Source of the DNA: Apostichopus japonicus
Lineage: Eukaryota > Echinodermata > Holothuroidea > Aspidochirotida > Stichopodidae
Length of the DNA stretch: 64,000 nt
Direction of reading: 5' to 3'
NCBI RefSeq assembly: GCF_037975245.1
Contig: NC_092571.1
Location: forward strand, 23,671,917 to 23,735,916
In this document: positions 32,069 through 47,000 of the stretch, one piece after another
Layout of the letters: each line of letters starts with the position of its first letter
Position numbering within the stretch: position 1 is the first letter of the stretch
Translations under genes and position numbers: made by a program
The notes under the pieces: model-generated
The model's database searches: none
What the model saw: the letters and a program-made list of their open reading frames with translations, nothing else
Told to the model about the DNA's origin: nothing

Positions 32069-35000
32069 CTGAAGGGAAAGCCAGGGAGAATGAAAGATTT
32101 CATCATCAAGTCACTTAACTGTAAAGAATTACATGACATGTTTGTATGTATTTTAGATCCTCCTGCAAGCAGGAACTCGCGAAGAAGCCGTCATTGGCTT
32201 ATGAAAGCCCCAAGCCAAGGGCGGCGGAACCAGGGGGGAACAGGGGGCACGTGCCCCCCCACTTTTCCTCAGGTTAAAAATGTGCCCTTTTTCTACATAA
32301 AAATTTCTAAATAAAAAAAGAGTTTACAAAGCCAAAACCCACGTCAAATGAAATATTTCGGGAAGTTTTAAATGTTTACTACCATAGGCGTAGGAGCCCA
32401 ATTTGATTTTGGGGGCTGTAACGACTTGCCCGAAAATATTACCAAAATTTTTCATATTTGCATATCAAATAGGCATGCGTCGGTTATTACATCGCATGCC
32501 AAAAACATACAATCATTTGCCGTGTTATTACCCTTCCATATTGGTTAGAATTATTGGGAAAGTTGTTACAATAATAATGATCATAATTATATCAGTTTAA
32601 CTATTGAAAAACACATAGCAAATTATTTTTCTTTCAGTAGGTGCCCGAAAAATTCTCAGCATATTGCCCGAACTTTCACAACATTTTTGGGTTGGCCCCC
32701 CCCCCCCCCCCCGCCTTCTACACCTATGTTTACTACCACAAGGCTTCTAACATTCTGGTGAGTGCCATTATGCATATTCAATTTGCCAACAAAATCCTAA
32801 TGCATTTCCAAAAATGCCTTGCTATATTACATTGTGACTTTGTAGTAAGCAGAAGCCATTTATAGCCTACTATGAATAATGAGTATAGTTTTAATATCCC
32901 TTAACCTACCCCATCCTTTCGTATTTTGACATATTTCATTTGCTTTCGTGCATGTATCGATCGCGTGTGCAGGGACTTGGACTTTATAATGATTTCACCT
33001 CATTTTGTCTCAAAAGAAAACTTGTTCCTTGTTTCCCAATTTGCACATTAGATATTGCAGTGCTAGTATGCATTGTTTCCTTGAGGGGGGGGGGGGCGTT
33101 GATGGAGTGATGTGTATACGCAAATAAGATGATACAATAAGAGTTGTAAAGGGTACTAAATATCAGGCTGCATCAGTCCAATCGAATTTCTGCAAAGTGC
33201 CCTTCGACATTGGTGCCCCCCCCCCCCAGATTAAAAGTGCTTCCGCCGCCCTTGCCCCAAGCTGACAAAAGTCAGTCTCTTAGATTCATATTTAATGTCC
33301 ATGATTATGATTTGTCAATTGTCCACAACTCTGTAACTGGACGACATACATTAATCTTGGAGTGACTCAAACTCAGGACCTTATGATTGAAAGGCACCGG
33401 TGTTAACCACTGAGCTAACACTTAGGACGTGAAATGCCCTTCACAGAAATTGACAGAAATTGTGCAGCCTTGCGTCCAATGATAATGGTTTGATTCAAAC
33501 AAACCAGTGTCTCTGATTTCCTGGCTATGAGTCTTATCTGTCTAAGAAGATTATCTTTCTTTGGAACAGTAACATAATATTTAAGCATTCTGCAAAAGAA
33601 GCCAACACTGAAGTTGTTCAAGTGTAATATGCAGTGGTTTTGCCAGGCCATGCAGTTTGATGGTGTACACAAGAGTGATAAGCATCCAGCTCTACAGCTG
33701 GAGGTGTGAACTCAAGTATAAACTTTCTGCTGAAAACCCAACCTGTGGCCCATATATCGGGAATTCAAGAGTGTTAATTTCTGTAAGGGGCACTTTCACA
33801 GCATGTACACAGAGGTACTGTAAAGTATGCAAAATTAACTATACTATGCTTATTGGTTCATTGGATTATGATTTATGGAAAGGATCAAGCAGAGGGAAAA
33901 GATGTGATTATTGGTCAATGATACAAAATATGAGAATAGAGGGAAGGGGTTGTAAGGGTATGGGGGAAGGGGGAAGGGGGGCGGCCTTTCTTATACAATA
34001 TCCCTAGTATACTCACATCACAGTGTACTTGTACGGATCCTATAGAAAACAACCTGGCCACTAAAGTTCATTGAAAACACCAGATATAGTTAAATACTAC
34101 CACTATGTACCTGTAAGTTTTCAAGATCAAACACAGACCCTACCAATAAAATGTTAGATATGGTAATGCCGATCTATCATCAATAGGCTCATTTTTATTT
34201 TACCTACTATCTTCCATTCACTTTGATCATGTAAAAACAGACATTTAATTCCTTCACAAAAGTGCAATATTATGGTTTGGTTGATATCTCCTAAACTCTG
34301 GTTTTAATTTACCTCTTGAAATGATGGAAGGTCATCCACATGGCCAAGGGTTTCCACAGCTGTAGTTTTTCCAGCTGTGGATCTCTCCTCTTCCAGAACT
34401 TCTTTCAGAATGTCAGGAGGGAGTTCTTTGAGCACGTCTGGGTCCAAACTGCTGCGATATTCTGACGGCAAGTCACCAGTGGAAAGAACCCTCCTCTTGC
34501 TAGAAGATTTTAAGCTAGAGAATGAGGTTATTTATTACAATTTGTATTTTAGGTGGGGGAGCTACATTACTGTCTCTGTCACTTGTATAAAAGCTCATCC
34601 AGTAGACTGGATAATACCCCATTTCTGCATGTTTATTTCATCAAGCATACGTTTAATGAGCCTAAATAGATTACACCTCTAAAACTGTCTTTAGCATCTC
34701 CCTCATCATCTCTTGTGGTTTAGAGCCTGCCAACTTGAATACATTCCACTCATAAATGAACACATAAATGCATGAACTTGACTGTAATTCTAACAGATTA
34801 TATCTTTATCTAAATTACTGGCTTGTGGTTACAAAGCACACTACCTCAGACAGTTTTTGATATTAACAAATATATTGGTTGTTGGTCCAGATAATTATTC
34901 GGAAGGAACTAAATAAGAGATTGGACAGAAAAGCTGTGAGGGGAGAGTTAGACCTCATGTTAGGGGCAGAATGACAGCAGGGGGGATCTGCTTTGGGCTC

Positions 35001-38000
35001 GGACTGGTCAAGAGGAGAGTATTATCAATGGTGTGTGCAGCAAAATGGAACAACCAACAAGATGATGTGTCACATTTTCTTGATTTTGAGATGGGGCAGG
35101 GGACTAACTGAGTCCCTCAACTCAACACTTGCTTTTATCTTGTGAGGCTGACTGAGCATGCAGATGTGAGGACTAACTGAGAGTGCAGGTTTGCTGACTG
35201 AGCATGCAGGTGTGAGGACTAACTGAGGATGCAGGTATGCTGACTGATGCACGTGTGAGGTCCAACTGAGAATGCAGGTAAACTGACTGAGCATGCAGGT
35301 GTGAGGTCCAACTGAGAATACAAGTATGCTGACTGAGCATGCAGGTGTGAAGACCAACTGAGAATGCAGGTATGCTGACAGAGCATGCAGGTGTGAGGAC
35401 TAACTGAGAATGCAGGTATGCTGACAGAGCATGCAGGTTTGAGGACCAACTGAGAATGCAGGTATGCTGACAGAGCATGCAGGTGTGAGGACTAACTGAG
35501 AATGCAGGTATGCTGGCTGAGCATGCAGGTGTGAGGACGAACTGAGAATGCAGGTATGCTGACTGAGCATGCAGGTGTGAAGACCAACTGAGAATGCAGG
35601 TATGCTGACAGAGCAGGCAGGTGTGAGGACTAACTGAGAATGCAGGTATGCTGACAGAGCATGCAGGCTTGAGGACCAACTGAGAATGCAGGTATGCTGA
35701 CAGAGCATGCACGTGTGAGGACTAACTGAGAATGCAGGTATGCTGACTGAGCATGCAGGTTTGAGGACCAACCGAGAATGCAGGTATGCTGACAGAGCAT
35801 GCAGGTTTGAGGACCAACCGAAAATGCAGGTATGCTGACAGAGCATGCAGGTGTGAGGACTAACTGAGGATGCAGGTATGCTGACTGAGCATGCAGGTGT
35901 GAGGACTAACTGAGGATGCAGGTATGCTGACTGAGCATGCAGGTGTGAGGACTAACTGAGAATGCAGGTATGCTGACTGAGCATGCAGGTGTGAAGACCA
36001 ACTGAGAATGCAGGTATGCTGACAGAGCATGCAGATGTGAGGACTAACTGAGGATGCAGGTATGCTGACTGAGCATGCAGGTGTGAGGACTAACTGAGAA
36101 TGCAGGTATGCTGACTGAGCATGCAGGTGTGAGGACCAACCGAGAATGCAGGTATGCTGACAGAGCATGCAGGTGTGAGGTCCGAGTATGCAGGTATACT
36201 GACTTAGCAAAACAGCTGTATGCTGACTGTGTAGATATCTTGGTACTCGAAGCACACTCCAGGTTATGATGAGTAACATCAGGCAATATGCTGGATGTGT
36301 ATGCAGGTGTGAGGACCAACCGAGAATGCAGGTATGCTGACAGAGCATGCAGGTGTGAGGTCCGAGTATGCAGGTATACTGACTTAGCAAAACAGCTGTA
36401 TGCTGACTGTGTAGATATCTTGGTACTCGAAGCACACTCCAGGTTATGATGAGTAACATCAGGCAATATGCTGGATGTGTATGCAGGTGAGTTTCATAGG
36501 CTATAGGCAGGGCCGTACACAGCTAATAGAACATGCAAAGTACACTAAAGGAGCATGCATACATATATGCCTGCAGAGCAGATGTAAATATGTCATTGTG
36601 TTTTACATACTTTCTGAATAATATAATTTTCCTAGAATGTTAAGTACTTTTTAAAGAGTTGTTTTAAAGTATAGGAATTTCTAAATACTCCATCACCCTT
36701 ACCTCACATCTAGCTTTGGTTTGCACATGCTGGCAGGTTTCAAGAATGCAGTGAGGCCTCCTTTACGAGTGACAGCAGCTGAATCAGTAGCTGCAGACTG
36801 TGGGATAAAATGTGTCATGATTTAAACTTGACACTTTTTCTCATGAAAGTAATTTAACCTGATCCATGCAATAGTCTGATCAAATTTCACACTAAGACCA
36901 TGCAAACTCAAAATTGTGATCATCAATGTTTGATAACAATCGAACATTGATATAATGTTAATAATGACTCCGTTATGGGTATGGATATGGAACATTATCG
37001 AGATCACATTCTGTGATGAGCTCAATCACATTAAGACCAACTGATCACTGTATCAGTATGTAAAGACTAATAGAGTAACAGCTCAGCAAGTAATGAATAT
37101 GAGCAAGGGAATAGGCGTGAATATTCATATATAACTATGTGTGACATTTGTAGAGCAGAGATTTTTCATATTAAGTGAAAAGGGTTAGTTGCATTTATGC
37201 ACCAAGATTCTGGAGTAAATGTTCTGCCATCTAAACTATCTTGCTTTGGTAAAAGTTTCTCATTACACATGAAATGTTATATAATGTTATCAAACCACTC
37301 ATGTATTCTTTATGATGCAGTCTAAATTTCGTTGCAAACTCTTGTTTTCTTACATCTAGTTTTATGGATTGTCTGTTTAAACTTGTATATTTACATAAGA
37401 TGCTATAAATACAATTTTAAATCCCTTGCTTGTATTACATCAAACAGTACAATGATATCTATTAACTTGTTCTTTTCCCAGCTGGAACTTAGTGGAAGAA
37501 GTTTTTCAATACAAATTACCCAGTATGTCGCTTAAATTAATTTTCAACTAATTTCCCTGTATACAAATTCTTGTCACATTTTTCTACACCTCTGATAGAT
37601 GCAGTCTGCAAACTATTAGGTAAATCCCAGGATCTTCTATGAGCACTGACCCAAGACCCATCAGACCCCCCCCCCACCCCTCAGATTCAATGTTTACCAT
37701 GCATGTAAGTGGGCATGGATCTCAAAAAAAAACTTATTTCACCTTCGTTGGCAAGTTCCCCATGAACTGTACATAAATTTCTGAATGTCTGGAAAAATTT
37801 TGTGACGCAACAAAAATTTAATGACCCCATTGCTGGGATTTGCCCTTTAGTTTGTGGACCATGGTCCTATAGCATACCTTATTCGAATATTTGTTAGGAC
37901 TCTTCACAGAGTCTTGTTCTCCCATGTCCGAAGCTGGTTCAGAATCCATAACAGGAACAGACCTTGCTTCTGTTATCTTGGTTACCACTTTTGATGGCTC

Positions 38001-41000
38001 CGTGAACTCTAAACTCTTCTTAACCAACACTGGAGTTTTAGTGACCTCTGACCCTTTCTTGACCAGCACATCCTGCAATGTTTTTGTCACATTTAGCTTT
38101 GATGACTTTGTGACCTCTGACCTCTTTTTAACGAGTTCTGGAGATTTTGTGACATTTGGTTCTTTCTTGACCATCATATCCTTCAAAGATTTTGAAGCAT
38201 GTGACGACTTGCTTACTTTCTTGAGTCGAGAAATCTGGATGCCGACCTAGATGAAAGATTTTATGCTGTCAATAAATACTATCTTAAGGCAAAAACTTCA
38301 TTTTTCTATTATTAATTTACCCCAAAAAAGGAAGATTTTACAGTTCATGCCTGCTTCAATAACCTTTTCTGGTTTCAGAAAAGCTGGACTTGCAATAGTT
38401 TCTTTCAGAAAAAGTGGATGGAAAATTCGGTCAGACCATAACCAGATTTTGTATTTTGAAAAAAGAATTATGTTCAAATATTTGAAAGGAACATTCCTGT
38501 ATTGTTGCAAGATATGTTAAATGCAGGAATTTCTTTCATACACTTATTTTATATTTTAGCAATCAACAGAGAAGTATTAAAGTGTAGATATAAACATACA
38601 ATTGTTAATACATATCAGGGCAAATGTTTGGGTATATACTGTATATTCTGGTTGTCCCTTGGACTGGTGTGTTGTACCTGGCAATGTAACTAAGAGTGAT
38701 TAATCAGTACACTAGCTGTAGACCGCCGAATGTTTCTGTTTGGTGATAAGAACACCAGCTTTGGGTCATAATCAAACCCACCTTTGAGAGGATCGTAAGA
38801 CCTATCGGGCTGTATTTGCGTTTTATTCCAGTATCACCAAAGTGATGGAAGGTGATACCAATTTATCATTTTACTTATATATGGGGATATTTAGAAACAA
38901 TTCAATCTGAATTTGATGTAAATAACAAGTCGTTGGCCAGACGATCTACAAAGCTGATTTTGGTCGTCTCAAAGAACATTCAACATTTTTCCTAGCCTAT
39001 AATAGATTGACGTAACAACTTCTCCAACTAGTTAGCATTTGAAAATGCACCTTTTAATACCACTGCCATAACAGTTTACCTGCCTCGGGCATTTCAATAG
39101 GCTCTTGCAGTAGACCGTGACTTTCCATGCTCGTTCTCTTTGCTAGGCTTGGCGAATTGATAACGTAACACACAGGCTAATATTCCAGACTGATAACCTT
39201 GAAAGGTGCAGAAGTGGCCAGTGGCAAAAAATGAACAGCAGTCTTACGAAAGGGCGGATTTTCAAATGATTCTGCATCCATCAGAAATAATTAAATTTCA
39301 GTATTCATCTAATCTCAGACAGATGAGAGAGAACGACCACCTCTTTCTCGAGATATGATATCTGCGTCAGAAACCTAAGTTTACTTACCCCGCGTATATC
39401 CGTGGCGCACGGTTTCATTACGAGCAAAAGTTTCTGACATTCCTTTTGAATGATAGAAAGATCGTCTGTTTCTTGTTTCAAGGTATTTGATCGACATCTA
39501 TTGTCACAAAACCCATGTCCGAGGAATGTTTGGTTCTCAGTTGGTAGATTTGTCTTACGTATCTGAAAATTATATGAACAATAAATATACAGCTGCATAT
39601 ATTAATGTAAGGCTGAATTACATCAGCACAAGCTGCCAGTGGCGTCGCCAAGGGGGGGGCCAGGGGGGGCACGTGCCCCCCCTGGAAAACCTAGTGCCCC
39701 CCGTGTGCCCCCCCATCTGAGATTTGGGTTGGTAAAAAAATATATATATATTTTGTTATATTCAACTCCCATCATCTGAGTTGGTTTTTCATAAGGACAA
39801 AGAAGCACAGTAATTCGTATTTTCTTCAAATGAGCTGCGAACAAATGAAAAAGTTTATCCTGGAACGTCTGGTATCGAAGTCATAACCCGCGCCATCACA
39901 ACAGGTGTCGATATTTACATTGAATGTGTCAGTGCTCACGCCATACCAGCGGATATACATGTCCGCTTCGCGATCTACATGACTGTGAGAAGGGAGGGTA
40001 CTGCAATATGTTGCCTTGGTCTGAGGTTGACAGGTTAGGAGCTGACGAAATGTGAGGGTCCGCAGGCACCATACTTGCCTATATTTGTGGACCCATATAT
40101 TAATGCTATTGTGTATGGGGTGCAGAGGTCATTTGAGGTCAGATGCTTGTAAGAACAAATGGCGAATGTTCACACCTGCATACTGAGCCATACTCGATGT
40201 GTGATCAAACTTTGAATTGCATGGTGAGATCCCTGATAGGAGCCAATAACGATGCTGGAACCTGTTACATCTTAATAGATAATGGGCGAAAACGAGAAGG
40301 ACAAGAAAGGAGTCGGGGTCATGCACACATTAATTCAACAAATTTAGGTTCTATTGATATAGGGTTAGGCATAATATCAACAGCATGTGGTTCATATCCT
40401 CTGCAAAATTCTGCGCCTTGTTAAAATCATTACCTCAAAAATAGCAATTTCTGGAGATATCTTCAGATCGAATTTAGCATCAAATGTGGCTCAGCCCCCA
40501 ATGAAAAAGTTGAGGGGCAAATGCATGATAAGCCCCCCCCCCAATATTTACCAAGGCTCCGAAGCGTGCATCTGCCCATTTTTCAATGCATACTTGTCGA
40601 TCTGTCCGATGCACACGTATACTATATAGGTGTAATAATTTTAGTAAATGCTGGGGGGACCCTCGGCCAGTCCCCTGGCTATAGACCACATTGTCACCCC
40701 AACCGCGTCTTCACGCCCCGTGAAAAGTGGAAGCAGTGAGTGTGAGTACCGGTAAGCGCAACACAACTTCGTCTTAGGCCAACAACATCCCCTTACTACA
40801 CTCAAAAACGTCTTTGCGAGTACACTACGAGTAATAGCTACTCTCTTAAAACACCATCGAATATACAAATTACAATGTTTCTACAGACTTTTACGTGCAA
40901 TCTGAGAAATTGCAGGCTTGAGACCCATATTTTAGGGCTAGTTATTCGCAGCATAAAACACTCGGGAAGTGCCGTTTCCGGCCATCTGGGGGTTTGAAAA

Positions 41001-44000
41001 ACCCAAAATTTTCTTGTACGCTCCGCGCCAACCGATGGTGGTGCTCCGCTTAGATAGTCTCTACACATTAGCCCCCCCAATGATTTTCCCGTTCCGCCGC
41101 GCCTGGAGGGAGCACCCCCTCCCCTTAGACCCCTCCCCCAGGGCGGCGATCCGTATCCACCTAAGTGCCCCCCCATCAAATGCTGGTGCCCCCCCTGTGC
41201 CCCCCCCCAGACTGAAAAGTCTGGTGACGCCACTGCAAGCTGCCACAGACATGTCACACTTAAGTGTCAAATATTCATGCATATTCCTTAAAGGGTGTGA
41301 AGACTCGTGCAAAAAGAAACTTCTAATGCCGGTAATCTGACCTAGTTTCGAATGAGGTGTAACAGAAGTGTTAAACACCACCATCGATCCCAGAAAATAC
41401 ACACACAGCTTGCTACCGTCGGTAATTAGACACTAGTGTACAGTCAGTACATACAGCTGCGGTCAATACCCACAGCACAGTATACAAACGGTACAGCGAT
41501 GGACATCTCAGGTCCAGCTAAAGATAACAATTAAGGTATCACGTTTCATTACTGTCTGCATTTTGTAGCGACACAAACAAAACGTCATTTGCAAGCAACA
41601 GAAAGTTAACTTTATCAGATGGCCACACACGGTTTGGGGCGAGTCTTCAATGCCTTTAATAATATGCGTAAATAGACACAACATGTTTTATTTATGCTGA
41701 TGGTGATTAAAAAGAGATGAGTATTCAACGATAACTTAAATTAACTAACAGTTAATCACACATGAATAAGTTTGTCTGCAGACAGATTTTTTTCCTTAAG
41801 GCTATCAAAATAACTTATGACACGTAAACTCAGAAAGCATTTCTTTCATTATTCTTCATACCTTTAATTTCACTGTTATTGTTCTCCCTGCCACGCCGGT
41901 CCTTTTCAGTTTCTTGACGACCACCTCTGCCAGATCAGACACAAACTTTTCAGTCTCTGCTTTCTAACCAATGATGTAATCCAAAAAACAAAAAAAACCT
42001 GAAGCAAACCGTTAACATACAAAAGTCACATCCAGATCCACATAACCATATCAAAATCCATCATAGCGTATTTACCAGCCCTAAGCTAATGGAGCACACC
42101 TTTAACCCGACCATGTATGCCTTAGCAGTTGGGTCCAAACATATATTAGATGCACTGTCTGAACAATTTCCTACCAGCCTGGCCTAGCTAACTTGGTTCG
42201 CCCTTTATCTTCACGATTTCACATTCGGTTTGGCCTGTGCGTACATTCCACTACAAAGCATCAAGATCCAATAGAGGCCAGTTAGCTACACATTTAAGCT
42301 TCACAATTTATTTACAATTCATGGATTCCACACAATAGATCTAAGCAGAGCTGGAGATTTGGTCTTATGGTCAGCAGAGAGACAAATCATGTAATTATTA
42401 ACTGTCAGAGTGGGAGATAAGAGGGGTATTGATGTCACCTAGCTTGGCTAACTTTTGCGCCAGATTTCCGGGGGGCAAAAATTCACTATGAAAGCTTCAG
42501 ACTTTGACAGGTTTCCTTACATAAATGTTGTAACATGTTTCTTGTTTGTATTTAAAACCTTAGAAAAACCTGTCTTGTTCTTGATTCAGAATTGAATTTT
42601 TCTATGGGACACTGCACCTAAATGTTTGGTCTCTTAAAGTACCATTTAATGTTGATTACACCACATTTGTTTTGGGTGTCTGTCTATAAGGCCATTTGTG
42701 GCATTTTTCTAAAATATTCTGTTTGTACATAAATTATGGGTTAAAACCTGTTTTAATTACTTTTGACAAATTTTGACATGACATATACCAAAATTTGAAG
42801 CAATGCAGATATTAAGCTTGGAGTCGATAACGACTGTTAAAACAAGCGCATATCATCATAGCAGGCACTGATAATACCTTTACCTCAAAGAAACGAATGC
42901 CAAAGTTGACTGTTGAGGAGACCACCTTTTGCTCTTTCTCTATCCTGATTGGTTGATCACTCTCACCCCTGCAGTTTTCAAAGAGGTCTTGACCTTGCTT
43001 TTTGCCAAACCGGGACTGCAGAGCAGAAAGAGACATCTGTTGAAGTTGCGAGCAAGTTGTGATGCCTAGATTCTTAAGCTTTTGATTTGTCGCGTTCCCG
43101 ACCCCTGATTAGATGAAAAACAAATTTTCTATGATTATTAATCTTAATATTTGCAAAAAACTTATATTTGTTAACTTCTGATTAAGTGAACAAGAAACTT
43201 TTGAACATTGAACCTGCTCAACTGAATATTTAATTAACAGGATACATATATATATTCACTTGCTCTTTGCTTGGGTGGGGAATGTACATGGGAGTGGACA
43301 GGGTGGCGCACTATGCTACCTTCAAAAATTAAGTAAAATTCAAATTGAAAGGTTTGCTTTCTTATTATCAATAGTTTCAACCCAGCTCAATTTATTAAAA
43401 ATTTATGGGAAACCAAACGTTTTCTTGCCCCCACAACCAATCCCCCTCCCCCACCCTCCCACACCCCTTCACATTAAAATTTGGACAAATCTCACATTTT
43501 CAGAAGAAGAATTGCTGAACTATTTGACTAATACCTGGTAATTCTTTAACTGGTACAGTCTGCATAAATTCATCCACCTTGTCTTCCTCTAGCTGGTAAA
43601 TTCCATTTGGTTTGGCTTTCTTTGTGCAGAGCTTTGCCAGTAAGGTATTGGAGGCTAAGAATACAAAAGGGGGGAATTAAAATGTACATATGAAAGTATA
43701 GCGTACTTGAGGAGACAAAACTGATGAGGTTTCAACAGTTCAGATGTAGAATATTCACATACTTATCATATATAATAATTATTATAATATAATTTAATAT
43801 AATCAATAAAAAAAATTAAACAAATAAAATTTTAAAAGAATATTTAAAAAATAATAATAATAAAAATAATATAATTATATAAATTATATAATAAATATAT
43901 AATAATTATAATTATTATTAATTGTTATGATGTTGATGTTTCTCTCCGTACAAGGGAGTGTCTTACTTTGTTAAGCCCACCAGGGTTTCTTAACCTTCAT

Positions 44001-47000
44001 AATACCAACCCAATCGAATATGATTGCTACCGAACAATGTTTATTTGGAAAGTCATAATTTGAGATAGAAACACACTAGAGAGCTTTCCATAGCTTTATT
44101 TTGTACAGTGCTTTCATTCATTGCTATATATTCTTTGTTTTTCTCTTGTAAAGTTGTGAAGAAACAAAAAAAACACATGAAATTTGACTTATTTAAACAT
44201 GACACAGACATTGTTGTACTGATTCCATTATTGAAGTTTCATGATAATTAAGCTTCTTACAATGTTTTACAAAGTACAAGCCATGAACAGGGTGCTGGCT
44301 CCAGGGTTTCAAGGCCTTGGGCATCATTCACAGGGATGTGCCCGGGATTTCCTGAGTTCCGGGTACACTGATCGCTGTCCTGGGGGAGGAGTCTAATGGG
44401 GAGGGGGTGTTGAGATATTTTTCGATTTTTGAAGGTGCTCAGATGCCAAATGCTGGCACTTGTGTAGCTTTTTAAGCACATACACTAGTTTTGCTAACAA
44501 TTTACATTTTTAATTTTTTTTTTAATGAAATATATTACGTACCTGGTAAAAGTAATTAGTTTGTTTCAAAGAGATTTTACAAGTGACCGATTGAGAGCCG
44601 TAAGTAATGTTTCTTGCATGCGTAACTGATGCATTATTAGTCTGTATGATTTTGGCATATGGCTAGGCCCAATTTATGTTGAATATATTGTTAGGAATGT
44701 CGGGATTTCAGATGAAAATAGTGCTGGGCGGGATTCACGATTTTTAAGACAGTGCTGGGCGGTAATTTTTAGTGCTGGGCAGGGCCGCCCAGTGCCGCCC
44801 AGCGTGGGCACATCCCTGATTCATCTGGAGCGCTTCCAGCTTACAACAAAATTGCAAGAAGTTGTTGCTAGAGAGACTGGATTTCGATGGTGAGGAATGG
44901 ACGGGGAGAAATTCTAAAGTGATGTAGATTGTTAATGACTCCTCCTTGTGAATACCACTGGTATATATACGCAACATCGGTCACGAAACACATAGACAGC
45001 TCCACCATTTGCATTTGCATATAGGAGGATCTAAAATACATACATACATACACGCATACACACACAGCCATCTGCACCTTTCTGTGTGCATTGCTATACA
45101 TATTATCCCGGATAATTTCAAGAAAATGATCTTGGGATATTAGATTTCTTACTGGAGGTAGATTATTTATCCAATTTCTTCACAACCTTCTGTTTGTAGC
45201 AATTTGCGGGTTTGCCTACCCCAAATTTTGCTGCCCTGGGTTAGGGACCTATAGTTTGCCTATTAGACAATAATTGACCCTATCGATATATATCAATGTT
45301 ATGCAGTCGGAAACTTGGACTTACCTATACCTATAGAGGCAGTACACTGTGTCTTGGAGAATATTTCATCCTGAACAAGCTGAGCGAACTCAAGTGGTGA
45401 AGCTGTCGTATCCCGCAAGGTCTTGGTGACGTCGACAAACATGTCATCACAGCTGATGGCTCCAATCTCGTTGGTGAAACTTTGAGGAAAACAAATGAAA
45501 TGTACATGCAAAAAATATATCGCTATCATGCAGGCTAACACACTGAAAATGAACGTTTTATAAATCCTGCACTCTGGACTAGAAGCAGGACCTAAAATTT
45601 GTTACAATGATCAAAATTCATACAGCTTTATGCTAGCTATGTTATTATTTTCCAATCAGCATGTTGCAACATGATGACATTGTCATTAACAAATGTATAA
45701 ACAACATGTTTATTCATCACCAGGTATCTATCACTATTTTCCTACAAATTCTTCAAATAAATTCCAGCAACAGAAAGCTCAAACATGTTCTTCTCAATAC
45801 ACAATGTTCAATTTCCTTTCAAATATACAACATGAAGAGAGTCATGAGAGTCATTGAAAAGGACAGAACGTTTCCTCACATACCTGGCCACGGTCTCGTA
45901 GAGGATTCTCGACACCCTGTGATAGCTCTCAAAGTCGTACGGCACGGTTTTGAGATGAGGGCACAGTTCCAAACCTTTCGAGAGCAGCATTCCCTTCCCT
46001 ACACCGAATGCTCTTGCCTCGTAACTGCAGGATGCAATCTCTGCCAATGGATTGAACAGTAGCCAATTCCCTGCAGGTGTCTCCACGGTTACAGAATCCA
46101 TGTTGCCTTTCTTCTCTTGGTTGCTCGCCGGCTCCTTACAGCCTTTATTCCGCTCAACGTTGACACTCTGCCTGCTGCTCGCCTGTTGCCCATTGCTCCC
46201 TTGCTGCTCTGTTGTGTTGTTCACTGTTCTTCCAGTTACGTCTCCTGTGAGACTAGTTTGTTCAGTGGTTTCCTTTCTGGATTTACTTTTTATCAACTTG
46301 GCGGTTGGACAATTCCAACTCTTCTTTTCTAAGTGGGCTCGATCAAAATTATCCGGCATATCCACCTTTACTGGTGTCCTCATCGCGGCCGAGTGGCCGG
46401 TGACAGCCACAGGTTTGCCTCTTAGTTCTGGATATTCCAGTAAGCTCACTGCTACAAAGAAGCAATCCATATCAATATGCATAATCACACTCTTTTCTTC
46501 AAACATCTTTTTACAATTTATGCCTCTTTCCTGTACGACTAAATTCGTAGTCGGCAGCGAGTAGCCACTGGGGATTGGATGTTTGGTATCTTTACCCGAT
46601 CCCGCTTCGGTATTACAAGATTCCATTAACACATGTAATTTTTGCTTTCCGGGGAATTTCCTCTCCTCGACTTTCTGTAAACCGTTGACAAACTTTTGGT
46701 GTTCCATTCGCCAAGTAGACAAATGATGATAAGTGGATCTGCTGTAGAAAGCAGATAAAAATGTAGGGTCATTGGCTTGCCAAGAATGTCTCTTTATTTT
46801 ATGGCTTGCCACATCAGACGATTTGGTGCAGTTTCCATCTGAGCTGTTTAAATTTGATTCTTTCTGCGAGAAAGTGGGATCTGATCCTGGTTGTGACTGT
46901 CCGGGAATTGAACAAAAGTTTTGTGAGGTTTCAATGAAATTCGAACATTCTGGAGAACTTCTCCGCTGGGTACTCTCCTCTCTGGATTTACAGGAAGGTA

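Larger units (their letters stand above)
32140..33430 (-). repeat. tRNA-derived SINE, family 1, split by a transposon
   Basis: Reverse-orientation copy of the SINE at 6866-7115. The tail half is at 32140-32215 and the tRNA-like head at about 33255-33430 ('gttaaccactgagctaac' is the reverse of the A-box region). The hAT element 32216-33254 sits between the halves. It lies in the intron between exons 12 and 13 of copy B. Confidence 0.8.

Noticed and set aside
35145-36200. Regular repeats resembling a CRISPR array
   Set aside because: Units are contiguous with no unique spacers, and the genome is animal.
35173-36466. Overlapping long minus-strand open frames (up to 199 codons, Cys/His/Ser-rich repeats)
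   Set aside because: They are different frames of the same 46-bp minisatellite inside an intron; all frames are open because the unit lacks stops.
46052-46564. Plus-strand 170-codon frame
   Set aside because: Antisense of copy B exon 4.
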